NCBI RefSeq assembly: GCF_000429005.1
Contig: NZ_AUBA01000013.1
Coordinates: 49,082-113,081, forward strand
Length of the DNA: 64,000 bases
Direction of reading: 5' to 3'
DNA from: Novosphingobium acidiphilum DSM 19966
GTDB taxonomy: Bacteria; Pseudomonadota; Alphaproteobacteria; Sphingomonadales; Sphingomonadaceae
The position numbers and the translations under genes were made by a program. Shown here in pieces: positions 25,574 to 33,990 of the stretch (position 1 is its first letter; each line of letters starts with the position of its first letter). Below the pieces are notes generated by a model. The model was not told the origin of the DNA and made no database searches. It worked only from the letters and a program-made list of their open reading frames with translations.

Positions 25574-26380
25574 TCAGATGGCCTTGGTGCCCGGCGCCTT
25601 GGCGTTCATCAATTTGTAGGCCCGCTGGTACCATTCGCTGCCGGGATAGTTTGCGCCCAGCACCGCGGCCGATTTCTGCGCCTCGGCCGGGATGCCCAGC
25701 GCAAGATAGCTTTCGACCAGGCGATACAGCGCCTCGGGCGTGTGGCTGGTGGCTTGATACTTGTCGATCACCGTGCGGAACCGGATCGTCCCCGCCAGCC
25801 ATTTGCCGCTGTGTTCGTAAAACCGGCCGATTTCCATTTCCTTGCCGGCCAGGTGGTCATTGACCAGATCGATCTTGAGCTTGGCGTCGGTGGCATATTG
25901 CGTGCCGGGATAGCGGCGGATCACTTCGGTCAGCGCATCAAGCGCCTGCTTGGTGTCCTTCTGGTCGCGGCGCACATCGCTGATCTGTTCGTAATAGCAC
26001 AGCGCCACCAGGTAATAGGCATAGGGCGCATCCTTGTTGCCGGGATGCACCGACAGGAACCGCTGCGCGGTCTGCACCGATTTGGCATAGTCGCGCGCCA
26101 CGTAATAACTGAACGCACCCATCAACTGCGCACGGCGCGCCCAGGGCGAATAGGGGTGCTGCCGTTCGACTTCGTCGAACAGCGCCGCGGCCTGCTTGGC
26201 CTCGCCATCGTCAAGCCGCTGCTTGGCCGCCATGTACAGCGTGTCGACATCGCGCGCCACATAGGCGACGTCCTTGTTGGGCTTGCTGCCCCCACCGCAA
26301 CCGGCAAGGCCGATCGACAGAGAAGCCAGGACAAGGATCGGAAGGCGCAAGCGCGAGCGGCCGTGGGCGTGAAGCATCAT
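25574..26380 (-). CDS. bamD: Outer membrane assembly lipoprotein BamD
   Basis: The 268-residue protein has a lipoprotein signal peptide (LPILVLASLSIGLAGC, lipobox LAGC) followed by TPR-type repeats, e.g. YMAAKQRLDDGEAKQAAALF, then HPYSPWARRAQLMGAFSYYV and YPGTQYATDAKLKIDLV, matching BamD/ComL. It is the essential accessory lipoprotein of the BAM complex that folds beta-barrel proteins into the outer membrane. The start is ATG 26380 or 26377; the ribosome site is weak. Length and repeat layout are normal. Confidence 0.94.
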   Translation of the reverse strand: MMLHAHGRSRLRLPILVLASLSIGLAGCGGGSKPNKDVAYVARDVDTLYMAAKQRLDDGEAKQAAALFDEVERQHPYSPWARRAQLMGAFSYYVARDYAKSVQTAQRFLSVHPGNKDAPYAYYLVALCYYEQISDVRRDQKDTKQALDALTEVIRRYPGTQYATDAKLKIDLVNDHLAGKEMEIGRFYEHSGKWLAGTIRFRTVIDKYQATSHTPEALYRLVESYLALGIPAEAQKSAAVLGANYPGSEWYQRAYKLMNAKAPGTKAI

Positions 26381-26459
26381 GCCGGTCGTATAGCCAGCGA
26401 CTTCGCCCGCGCCAAGCACAGTTCTTGTCTTGCCACCGGCAATTTGCGGCAAACCGAAG

Positions 26460-26912
26460 TCAGGCATGGGCATGGGGGTCAAGCGCGTCGAACGGCGCCT
26501 CTACGCTGATCGCATCGGCAAGCGTAATGCGGTCGAGCATCGCTGCGGTTTCATCGCGCAGCTTCAGCATCAAACCGCGCAGCCGGCATTCCTGTTCCGG
26601 CAGGCAGTTGGCACAGGTTTCATAGGCGTTGCGGCTGGCGCACGGGACCAGCGCCAGGCTGCCGCGCGACAGGCGGATGATATCGCCATAGCGCACATCG
26701 ACCGGTGGCAGCCCCAGTTCATAGCCGCCGTCGCGCCCCCGCATCGAGATGACAATGCCCTCGCGCGCCATTTCCGACAGGATCACGGTCAGAAACTTGC
26801 GCGGGATGTTTTGCGCTTCGGCAATGGCATCGAGCCGGACCGGGCCCTGACCGAAATGATCGGCAAGGTGTTGCAGGGCCCGGATCGTGTAGCGCGTTTT
26901 TTGCGAAAGCAT
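26460..26912 (-). CDS. Rrf2-family transcription regulator, probably Fe-S binding
   Basis: The 150-residue protein has the Rrf2 winged-helix domain (MLSQKTRYTIRALQHLADHF, then IAEAQNIPRKFLTVILSEMA and GRDGGYELG wing). The segment PCASRNAYETCANCLPEQEC contains four cysteines in the region where IscR, NsrR and RirA bind an iron-sulfur cluster. A redox, iron or NO-responsive repressor is therefore likely; targets are unknown. It lies between the transporter gene (52 bases upstream) and bamD (79 bases downstream) on the same strand. Confidence 0.9.
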   Translation of the reverse strand: MLSQKTRYTIRALQHLADHFGQGPVRLDAIAEAQNIPRKFLTVILSEMAREGIVISMRGRDGGYELGLPPVDVRYGDIIRLSRGSLALVPCASRNAYETCANCLPEQECRLRGLMLKLRDETAAMLDRITLADAISVEAPFDALDPHAHA

Positions 26913-26964
26913 CGCCCTACTCTGGCCAAGCGGGTGCGCTTGTCAACGCACCCGTCGTCAACCG

Positions 26965-28260
26965 TTAACGTTTAAGCGCAGACCGGTCATGCCGTGCGTA
27001 CCACCCAAAGCCTGCGATGACCGCGTAACACAGCGCGGGCAGGATCAGCGCCAGTTCCAGGCTGCCGGTAAGATCGGCCAGCCCGCCGGTCAGCGGCGGG
27101 ATCACCGCGCCACCGACAATTGCCACGCAGATCACCCCCGATCCGTCGGCCGCGCGTTCGCCCAGACCTTCGCAGGCGAGCGTGAAAATCGTCGGGAACA
27201 TGATCGAATTCATCAGGCCGATGGCCAGGAAACTGCCCGCAGCCAGATGCCCTTGCGACAGAGAAGTGATCAGCAGCAGGGCCAGCGCACCGCAGGCATT
27301 GAATGCCAGCACTTTGGCCGGGTCGATCTTGCGCATCACCACCGCGCCGACAAAACGGCCCAGCAACGCGCCAAGCCAATAGACCGGGATCAGTTGGCCC
27401 GCACCAAGATCATCAAGCCCCAGCACGTGCGGCTGGCGCATGTAATTGACGATGAACGAACCCAGCGCCACTTCGGCACCGACATACAAAAAGATGCACA
27501 AGGCCCCGAAACCGAAGCGCGGCTGCAATAGCAGGTCAAAGCTTTTCAGCACCGATCCATGATCGTGCTGTTCACCCTTCAGCCGGTTGCGACTGGCAAA
27601 CACCACCGCCGCCACCACGGCCAGCGCAACCGCCAGCCCGATATAGGAATGCACCACGGCCTGGGTCGATGCCACGCGATAGGCATCAAGCGCCGCGCCC
27701 GACAGATCCTTGGCGGTCACCTTGGCCAACTTGCCCAGCATCAGATACGACCCGACAATCGGAAAGATCACCGTCCCGACCGAATTGAACGCCTGGGCAA
27801 AGGTCAGCCGGCTGCCCGCCGTGGCAGGGGGCCCTAGCAGTGAAATAAGCGGATTGGTCACGACCTGAACAATCGTCACCCCACCGGCCAGCACAAACAG
27901 CGCTGCCAGAAACACAGCAAACGTCGCACTTTGCGACGCGGGAATGAACAGCAGGCACCCGGCCATCATGGCCAGAAGGCCGATCACCGCGCCGCGCATG
28001 TAACCGACCTGTTTGACGATCCACGCGCCGGGAATGCCGATGATGGCATAGGCGGCAAAGAACGCCGTCTGCACCAGCATTGCCTGAAGATAGTTCAGCG
28101 TGAACAGTTCCTTCAGCTTGGGAATGATCACGTCGTTGAGCGAGGTGATCCCGCCAAAGATGAAGAACAGCGCGATGACAAACACCTGCAATTCGGGCGC
28201 ATTGATATAGGCGCCGGAAGCGGCGCCGGAATCGCGCGGGGCAGACGGGGCAAGTGCCAT
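26965..28260 (-). CDS. FucP-family sugar:proton symporter (MFS)
   Basis: A 431-residue membrane protein with about 12 helices. ALFFIFGGITSLNDVIIPKL is the N-terminal FucP/GluP signature, followed by NPLISLLGPPATAGSRLTFA and QAFNSVGTVIFP. Members import fucose, glucose, galactose or N-acetylglucosamine with protons; the sugar here is unknown, and no catabolic genes are nearby. AGAGGA upstream supports the ATG at 28260. Confidence 0.9.
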   Translation of the reverse strand: MALAPSAPRDSGAASGAYINAPELQVFVIALFFIFGGITSLNDVIIPKLKELFTLNYLQAMLVQTAFFAAYAIIGIPGAWIVKQVGYMRGAVIGLLAMMAGCLLFIPASQSATFAVFLAALFVLAGGVTIVQVVTNPLISLLGPPATAGSRLTFAQAFNSVGTVIFPIVGSYLMLGKLAKVTAKDLSGAALDAYRVASTQAVVHSYIGLAVALAVVAAVVFASRNRLKGEQHDHGSVLKSFDLLLQPRFGFGALCIFLYVGAEVALGSFIVNYMRQPHVLGLDDLGAGQLIPVYWLGALLGRFVGAVVMRKIDPAKVLAFNACGALALLLITSLSQGHLAAGSFLAIGLMNSIMFPTIFTLACEGLGERAADGSGVICVAIVGGAVIPPLTGGLADLTGSLELALILPALCYAVIAGFGWYARHDRSALKR

Positions 28261-28364
28261 CGGTTTCCTCTCTTATCGTCGGCTTGTGCCGGTTTGGTCC
28301 AAGTGTGCGCGGGCGCGACGACAATGTCCAACCGCATACGTATCATGCGGCCGACACGCCATGC

Positions 28365-29858
28365 TCAGCACGGCAGTGTCAGCACCCCGAGTGCCGGAAT
28401 TCCCACCGAGCGCCGCCCGCCATAATCGGTGCGCACCACGATCAGCCCCTGCTTTTCAAGATGTTCGAGCAAACGGCGAATGCGTCCGGCCGACCGCGTG
28501 CCATAGACCGTGGCCAACGTATCGTCGTCGGGGCACACCGCGCCCTCGGTCGCCGCAACCGCCAGCACCATGAACGGCGCCAGCAGATCATCGGGCACAT
28601 CGCGCCCCAGTGCAACCAGTTGCCGCCATTGCGGCGCGGCATCGTCGGCGATGCCCGCCACCGCCATAGCAAACCGGCGGCGGAATGCGGGCAGATCGAT
28701 CGTGCCGGGTGCAATCCGCGCCATCCGGCACCGCACCGTGAAATCCTGGTAAAGCTGCGCCGCGGGCTGAAACGTGCAATCGGGCTCTGCCGCCATCTCG
28801 GTCAGAATCTGCGCGATCGTCGCGGCATCTTCTTCCGCGGCGAACAGGCTGGGTTCGACCGGCGGTTCGACCTGTTCGGACAGCGGGCGCGCCTCGGCAA
28901 TCTGATCGATCAGTTCGCTGGCAGCAACCGGTTGCGGATCATCAAAGACACTTGCGCGCGCCGGTTCGGGCAGCTCGGTCAGCACCAGATCGTCCATCAC
29001 CCCGCCCGCCATATCGGGCAGCGGCATCAGCCCCTGGATCACATTGCGCGCACGGGTTTCGACATCGGCGATCCGTACCGAGACCGGTCGGCGCGCAATC
29101 GCCGGCCCCAGGCCCAGGAAATGGCCACGTTCGAGATCGCGGATCGCTTCGGCCTGCCGGCGTTCCATCCCCAGAAGATCGGCCGCGCGCGCCATGTCGA
29201 TATCAAGGAACGTGCGCCCCATCAGAAAATTCGACGCCTCGGCGGCGACGTTCTTGGCCAGTTTGGCCAGCCGCTGCGTGGCGATCACCCCGGCCAGGCC
29301 GCGCTTGCGCCCGCGGCACATCAGATTGGTCATCGCACCCAGCGACAGACGGCGCACTTCATCCGATACATCGCCGGCGGCCGCCGGCGCAAACATCTGC
29401 GCCTCGTCCACCACCACCAGCACCGGGTACCATTCATCGCGCGGGGCATCGAACAACGTGTTGAGGAACACCGCCGCGCACCGCATCTGCGCTTCGAGAT
29501 CAAGCCCGTCGAGCGCCAGCACGCACGACGCGCGATGCGTGCGGATGCGCGCGGCCAGCCGGGCGATTTCGGCCGGGTCATACGCCGCACCATCGACCAC
29601 GACATGGCCATAGCGATCGGACAGGGTTACGAAATCGCCCTCGGGATCGATCACCACCTGCTGCACCAGTTGCGCGCTCTGTTCGAGCAGGCGGCGCAGC
29701 AGGTGCGATTTTCCAGACCCGGAATTGCCCTGCACCAGCAGGCGGGTCGCCAGAAGTTCCTCGATATCGATCCGCACCGGGGCGCCCGAAGGGTTCGCCC
29801 CGATGACAATGCCTGCGCTCACACTTGCGGGCTTTAAAGCGCAAGGGGCGCGCGGCAA
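28365..29858 (-). CDS. HerA-like (DUF87) ATP-binding protein
   Basis: The 497-residue protein has an N-terminal HerA/FtsK-type ATPase core: barrel-like start GIVIGANPSGAPVRIDIEEL, Walker A LVQGNSGSGKSHLLRRLLEQ, Walker B VLVVVDEAQMFAP, and GVIATQRLAKLAKNVAAEAS with the conserved sensor Gln/Arg region. The C-terminal part from about residue 330 appears to carry a helical linker and a winged-helix-like end (RIRRLLEHLEKQGLIVVRTD). HerA pairs with the nuclease NurA in archaea and bacterial defence or repair modules; no nuclease gene is adjacent here. Start uncertain: TTG 29858 or GTG 29822. Function unknown. Confidence 0.8.
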   Translation of the reverse strand: MPRAPCALKPASVSAGIVIGANPSGAPVRIDIEELLATRLLVQGNSGSGKSHLLRRLLEQSAQLVQQVVIDPEGDFVTLSDRYGHVVVDGAAYDPAEIARLAARIRTHRASCVLALDGLDLEAQMRCAAVFLNTLFDAPRDEWYPVLVVVDEAQMFAPAAAGDVSDEVRRLSLGAMTNLMCRGRKRGLAGVIATQRLAKLAKNVAAEASNFLMGRTFLDIDMARAADLLGMERRQAEAIRDLERGHFLGLGPAIARRPVSVRIADVETRARNVIQGLMPLPDMAGGVMDDLVLTELPEPARASVFDDPQPVAASELIDQIAEARPLSEQVEPPVEPSLFAAEEDAATIAQILTEMAAEPDCTFQPAAQLYQDFTVRCRMARIAPGTIDLPAFRRRFAMAVAGIADDAAPQWRQLVALGRDVPDDLLAPFMVLAVAATEGAVCPDDDTLATVYGTRSAGRIRRLLEHLEKQGLIVVRTDYGGRRSVGIPALGVLTLPC

Positions 29859-29883
29859 GCCCTCAATCGCGGGCTATCCACGG

Positions 29884-30951
29884 TCACGTGGGGGCAGTGC
29901 CGGCCAGGCTGGGGCGTGGCGCGGGGGTGGCGGAAAAACGCGGCGCCGGCGCCGGCATCACCATGCCGCCATCTTCGACAAAGGTGCCGCGCGCGGCATT
30001 GTGCGGATGATCGGGCGCCTCGGCCAGGCTCAGCACCGGCGCGAAACAGGCATCGGTGCCATCAAGCAGCGCACACCATTCATCGCGCGTGCGCGTCAGG
30101 AACAGCGCGGTCACCTTGTCCTTCAGCGGGCCCCACTCAGCGGGGTCCATCTGCCGGGCAAAGGCGGGATCATCCTGCAAACCGGTCTTTTCCAGCAGCA
30201 GCGCATAGAATTGCGCCTCGATCGAACCGATCGAGATCCACTTGCCATCGGCGGTTTCATACGTGTCGTAAAAATGGGTGCCGCCGTCGAGCAGATTGAC
30301 CCCGCGCTGGTCGCGCCACTGGCCATTGCCGAAAAAGCTCCAGGTCATCGCCGAAAGGATCGCAGCACCATCGACCATCGCGCAATCGACCACCTGCCCC
30401 TGCCCGGTGCGCTGCGCCGAAAACACCGCCGCCAACACGCCAAACGCCATCAGCATGCCGCCACCGCCGAAATCGCCCACAGCGTTCACCGGAAACATCG
30501 GCTTGCCCCCGGCGGGTCCATATGTGTGCAGCGCGCCTGACAGCGCGATATAGTTGATATCGTGTCCGGCCAGCGGCGCCATCGGCCCATCCTGGCCCCA
30601 ACCGGTCATACGGCCGAACACCAGCCGCGGATTGTCCGCCAGCAGCACTTCGGGGCCCAGCCCCAGCCGTTCCATCACACCGGGGCGGAACCCTTCGACG
30701 ATCACATCGGCGCTGCGCGCCAGTTCGCGGATCTGCGCCAGCGCGGCGGGGTCCTTCAGGTCAAGCGCCAGGCGTTCGCGGTTGCGGTTCAAGATGTCGC
30801 GATTGCCGGCATCGCCAAATCGTCCGCCACGGCCCGGGCGTTCGATGCGGATCACGCGCGCGCCATGGTCGGCCAGCATCATGCAGGCAAACGGCCCAGG
30901 ACCGATTCCGGCGAATTCGAGTACGGTCAAACCTTCCAGCGCGCCCGGCAT
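29884..30951 (-). CDS. CaiB/BaiF-family CoA-transferase (alpha-methylacyl-CoA racemase-like)
   Basis: The 355-residue enzyme starts GALEGLTVLEFAGIGPGPFA followed by CMMLADHGARVIRIE, the class III CoA-transferase signature. YIALSGALHTYG and GDFGGGGMLMAFGV match the alpha-methylacyl-CoA racemase (AMACR/Mcr) branch, including the GHD...Asp/Glu/His region expected of the racemase. It would epimerise 2-methylacyl-CoA thioesters during branched-chain or sterol side-chain breakdown. AAGGGGA precedes the ATG. Co-directional with the HerA-like gene 26 bases downstream. Confidence 0.9.
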   Translation of the reverse strand: MPGALEGLTVLEFAGIGPGPFACMMLADHGARVIRIERPGRGGRFGDAGNRDILNRNRERLALDLKDPAALAQIRELARSADVIVEGFRPGVMERLGLGPEVLLADNPRLVFGRMTGWGQDGPMAPLAGHDINYIALSGALHTYGPAGGKPMFPVNAVGDFGGGGMLMAFGVLAAVFSAQRTGQGQVVDCAMVDGAAILSAMTWSFFGNGQWRDQRGVNLLDGGTHFYDTYETADGKWISIGSIEAQFYALLLEKTGLQDDPAFARQMDPAEWGPLKDKVTALFLTRTRDEWCALLDGTDACFAPVLSLAEAPDHPHNAARGTFVEDGGMVMPAPAPRFSATPAPRPSLAGTAPT

Positions 30952-30986
30952 CCCACTTTCCCCTTAATCGACCGATTGAAACGGGG

Positions 30987-32642
30987 TTAGCCTGCCTGTT
31001 GCCCCGCTGTCGAGGGGGCATGTAGCAGTGGCAATTCAGCGCCGCGCGCCAGCATCGCCTTGCGCAAGGCGATCAGATCGCCGGCACGTGCAGGATTGCC
31101 GGCCCAACCCGCGGCAAGCAAGGTCATCGCGATCGCACTTTCAGGATTTTGCGCCAGATAGCGCGATGTCATCGCATCGGCATCGCGTGTCCGGCCAACA
31201 GCCCGCAGCGCGGCATCCATCCGCACCAGCACCGCCTCGTTGAACCGGATCGCGGCGGCATTGGTGTAATCGATCAGGGCGTCGCGCGTTTGTCCGCGGA
31301 TCATTCGCACATCGCCGGCCAACATCTGCGCATCGGCGTTACCGGCGTTGTCATCGCGCAACCGATCGGCAATCGGCTGCGCCGTGTCAGCCTGGTGCGC
31401 GGCGATCAGCGCGCGAATATAGGGAACGGCATTGCCCGCCGGGTGGGGGTTTTCGCCATAGGCCAGCGCCAGCACCGACGCCGCGCTGTCACTGCGCAAG
31501 GGCGCGATTGCGGTGGTGCCGGCCATCGCTTTGGCGCGTGTTAGCAATGCCCGGCCTTTGTCCTGGTCCATCCGGGCGCGATCCCCGGTTTCGCGCAAGC
31601 CCAGCCGGGTCCACCCATCGCCAACCAGCGCCACCAGATCGGGCCCTGCGCGCCCGGCACCGACATCGCCGTCGAACAGATCGACCAGTCTTCGCCAATC
31701 CCCCTTCGCCGCCAACGCCCGTGCCAGCGCATGGCGGGCAACAGCGTTGTCAGGCTGGCCATTGACCAGGCGTTCCAGCACATTGACCGACACTTCGTAA
31801 TTGCCGGCCTGGTATTCCAGTGCGCCGGTCAACAGCATCGCAGCGGGCATGTCGCGAAACGCCGTGCCGGTGCGCTGCAGGATCGATCGCGCCAGTTCGG
31901 TTTGCCCCGCCCGTGCGGCCAGCACCGCCTCCATCAGGCGCGGGCGCGGGTTTTTCGGCTCAACATCGGCCAGTTTGCGCGCCACGATCAGCATCGCGCG
32001 GTATTCGCCCATATCGCCAAGCGTCGAGCCATAGGCATCGAGCAATGCCGGATCGTCGGGGTGAAGCTTCAGTGCCTGTTCAAACCACGGCAATGCAGCC
32101 GACAGGCCATATTGTTCGCGGATCAGCATGCCGCGCAGCGCCACCGCGCGCGGGTTGCGCGGATCGAGCGCCACGGCGCGGTCGGCGGCGGCAATCGACA
32201 GCGCCTGTTCGCCGCCTGTAAAGCGCATCGCCGCGATCGACACCCACACATCCGCATCGCCCGGTGCAAAATGCAGCGCCTGGTCGAATGCGCCGGCTGC
32301 CGCGCCCAGATTGCCGTCGGCCAGCGCGACCTGCCCCCTGATGCGCCAGCCCAGCCCCGCGCTGTCGGGGGTAAAGGCCCCGCCATCAAGCACGCGGCGC
32401 GCACCTTCGCGATCACCTTCGCCCAAAAGGGCCTGCGCCAGCCAGGCGCGCAACGCGTTGTCGGCGTGGGTCTGCGCCATCGCCTTGCGCACGGTGGTTT
32501 CGGCCAGCACCGGATCGTGCCGCGCCATCGCGGCATCGGCGGCAAGGCGTGCAACGTCGATCGCGGTTTCGCCGCCGCTGGCCATGGTGGCGCAACCAAG
32601 CGCACATGCCGCCAGCAGCGTGGCTCTAATGCTGCAGATCAT
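30987..32642 (-). CDS. Exported TPR-repeat protein of the Prs (PEP-CTERM) cluster
   Basis: The 551-residue protein starts with a short hydrophobic leader (MICSIRATLLAACALGCATM, possibly a lipoprotein or Sec signal) and is built from degenerate TPR repeats, e.g. DRAVALDPRNPRAVALRGML, then ALKLHPDDPALLDAYGSTLG and EYQAGNYEVSVNVLERLVNG. In exosortase A loci a TPR protein (PrsT) often accompanies PrsK/PrsR; this one is shorter than typical PrsT, so I name it only by position. It overlaps the prsR 3' end by 17 bases, and has no clear ribosome site, which suggests coupled translation. Confidence 0.78.
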   Translation of the reverse strand: MICSIRATLLAACALGCATMASGGETAIDVARLAADAAMARHDPVLAETTVRKAMAQTHADNALRAWLAQALLGEGDREGARRVLDGGAFTPDSAGLGWRIRGQVALADGNLGAAAGAFDQALHFAPGDADVWVSIAAMRFTGGEQALSIAAADRAVALDPRNPRAVALRGMLIREQYGLSAALPWFEQALKLHPDDPALLDAYGSTLGDMGEYRAMLIVARKLADVEPKNPRPRLMEAVLAARAGQTELARSILQRTGTAFRDMPAAMLLTGALEYQAGNYEVSVNVLERLVNGQPDNAVARHALARALAAKGDWRRLVDLFDGDVGAGRAGPDLVALVGDGWTRLGLRETGDRARMDQDKGRALLTRAKAMAGTTAIAPLRSDSAASVLALAYGENPHPAGNAVPYIRALIAAHQADTAQPIADRLRDDNAGNADAQMLAGDVRMIRGQTRDALIDYTNAAAIRFNEAVLVRMDAALRAVGRTRDADAMTSRYLAQNPESAIAMTLLAAGWAGNPARAGDLIALRKAMLARGAELPLLHAPSTAGQQAG

Positions 32643-33990
32643 ATTGCTTGAGCAGGTCATACAACGTCGGGCGGCTGATCCCGAGCAGCCGCGCGGTGCC
32701 AGAAATATTGCCTTCGCTGCGGGCCAGCGCATGGCGGATCATGCGCCGGTCGGTGGCTTCGCGCGCGGATTTCAGATTGAGCGTCTGGTCATCGGCCGCA
32801 ACCGGTTCGGCCAGATCGAGATCGGCTGCGGTCACCAGCTTGCCGTCGGCCATGATCACCGCGCGCTTCACCCGGTTTTCCAGTTCACGCACGTTGCCCG
32901 GCCAGCCCCACGCATCGATCGCGGTCAGGGCATCGGGCGCAAAGCCGCGCACCGCCGGGTTCATTTCCGCCGCAAATCGCGACAGGAATGCCCGGGCCAG
33001 CAGCACCGCATCGCCGGTGCGCTCGGCCAGCGCCGGAATGCGCACGACGATTTCGGCCAGGCGATAATACAGGTCTTCGCGAAACCGCGCATCGGCGATC
33101 ATCGCATCGAGGTTCTGGTGCGTTGCGCACACGATCCGCGTATCGACATCGATCGAGCGGCGCCCGCCGATGCGTTCGATCGTGCGTTCCTGCAAAAACC
33201 GCAACAGCTTGACCTGCAATTGCAGCGGAATGTCGCCCACTTCATCCAGGAACAGCGTGCCGCCGCTGGCCTGTTCGATCTTGCCCTCGGTGGTCTTGAC
33301 CGCGCCGGTGAATGCGCCCTTTTCGTGGCCGAACAGTTCGCTTTCAAGCAGGTTTTCAGGGATCGCGGCGCAGTTGATCGCCACAAAGGCGCCTTTGGCC
33401 CGGGGCGAGGCATCGTGGAGTCCACGCGCCAGCAATTCCTTGCCGGTGCCGCTGGCGCCCAGCAACATCACCGACACATTGGTATTGGCCACGCGTTCGA
33501 TCGTGCGTGCGACTTTGACCATTTCGGGCGATGCGGTCAGCAGTCGGCCCAGCACGCGGTGATTGTCGGGTGCGCGGATCGCCAGCAGGCGATTTTCCAG
33601 TTCCAGTTTCCACACGTGCAGCGCGCGCCGCACGATCAGGCCGATGGCATCGATATCAACAGGCTTGGCATAGAAATCATAAGCGCCGCGCTGGATCGCC
33701 CGCAGCGCGGATTCGCGCGCGCCATGCCCCGACGCCACGATGACTTTGGTGTCGGGCTTGATCGCCATGATCTCGTCAAGCAGGGCAAACCCTTCGGTCA
33801 CCCCGTCGGGATCGGGCGGCAAACCCAGATCGAGCGTAACCACCGGCGGCTCTTCGGCGCGCAGCAGCGTGATCGCGCTTTGCCGATCGCCCGCGATCAG
33901 CACGTCAAAATCTTCGTAGGCCCATTTCAACTGGGCCTGCAGACCGGGATCATCCTCGACGATCAGCAATTTGGGCCGGATGGAGCTCAT
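32626..33990 (-). CDS. prsR: PEP-CTERM-type response regulator, sigma-54 activator
   Basis: A 454-residue NtrC-class protein. The receiver domain (1-125) has phospho-acceptor Asp 54 (VTLDLGLPPD). The AAA+ domain has Walker A LGASGTGKELLARG, the sigma-54 contact motif GAFTGA and Walker B GGTLFLDEVGDIP. The C-terminus is a Fis-like helix-turn-helix (ISGTARLLGISRPTLYDLLK). It activates sigma-54 promoters, in other bacteria those of exopolysaccharide and PEP-CTERM protein genes. It overlaps prsK by four bases, its expected kinase. Confidence 0.92.
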   Translation of the reverse strand: MSSIRPKLLIVEDDPGLQAQLKWAYEDFDVLIAGDRQSAITLLRAEEPPVVTLDLGLPPDPDGVTEGFALLDEIMAIKPDTKVIVASGHGARESALRAIQRGAYDFYAKPVDIDAIGLIVRRALHVWKLELENRLLAIRAPDNHRVLGRLLTASPEMVKVARTIERVANTNVSVMLLGASGTGKELLARGLHDASPRAKGAFVAINCAAIPENLLESELFGHEKGAFTGAVKTTEGKIEQASGGTLFLDEVGDIPLQLQVKLLRFLQERTIERIGGRRSIDVDTRIVCATHQNLDAMIADARFREDLYYRLAEIVVRIPALAERTGDAVLLARAFLSRFAAEMNPAVRGFAPDALTAIDAWGWPGNVRELENRVKRAVIMADGKLVTAADLDLAEPVAADDQTLNLKSAREATDRRMIRHALARSEGNISGTARLLGISRPTLYDLLKQYDLQH

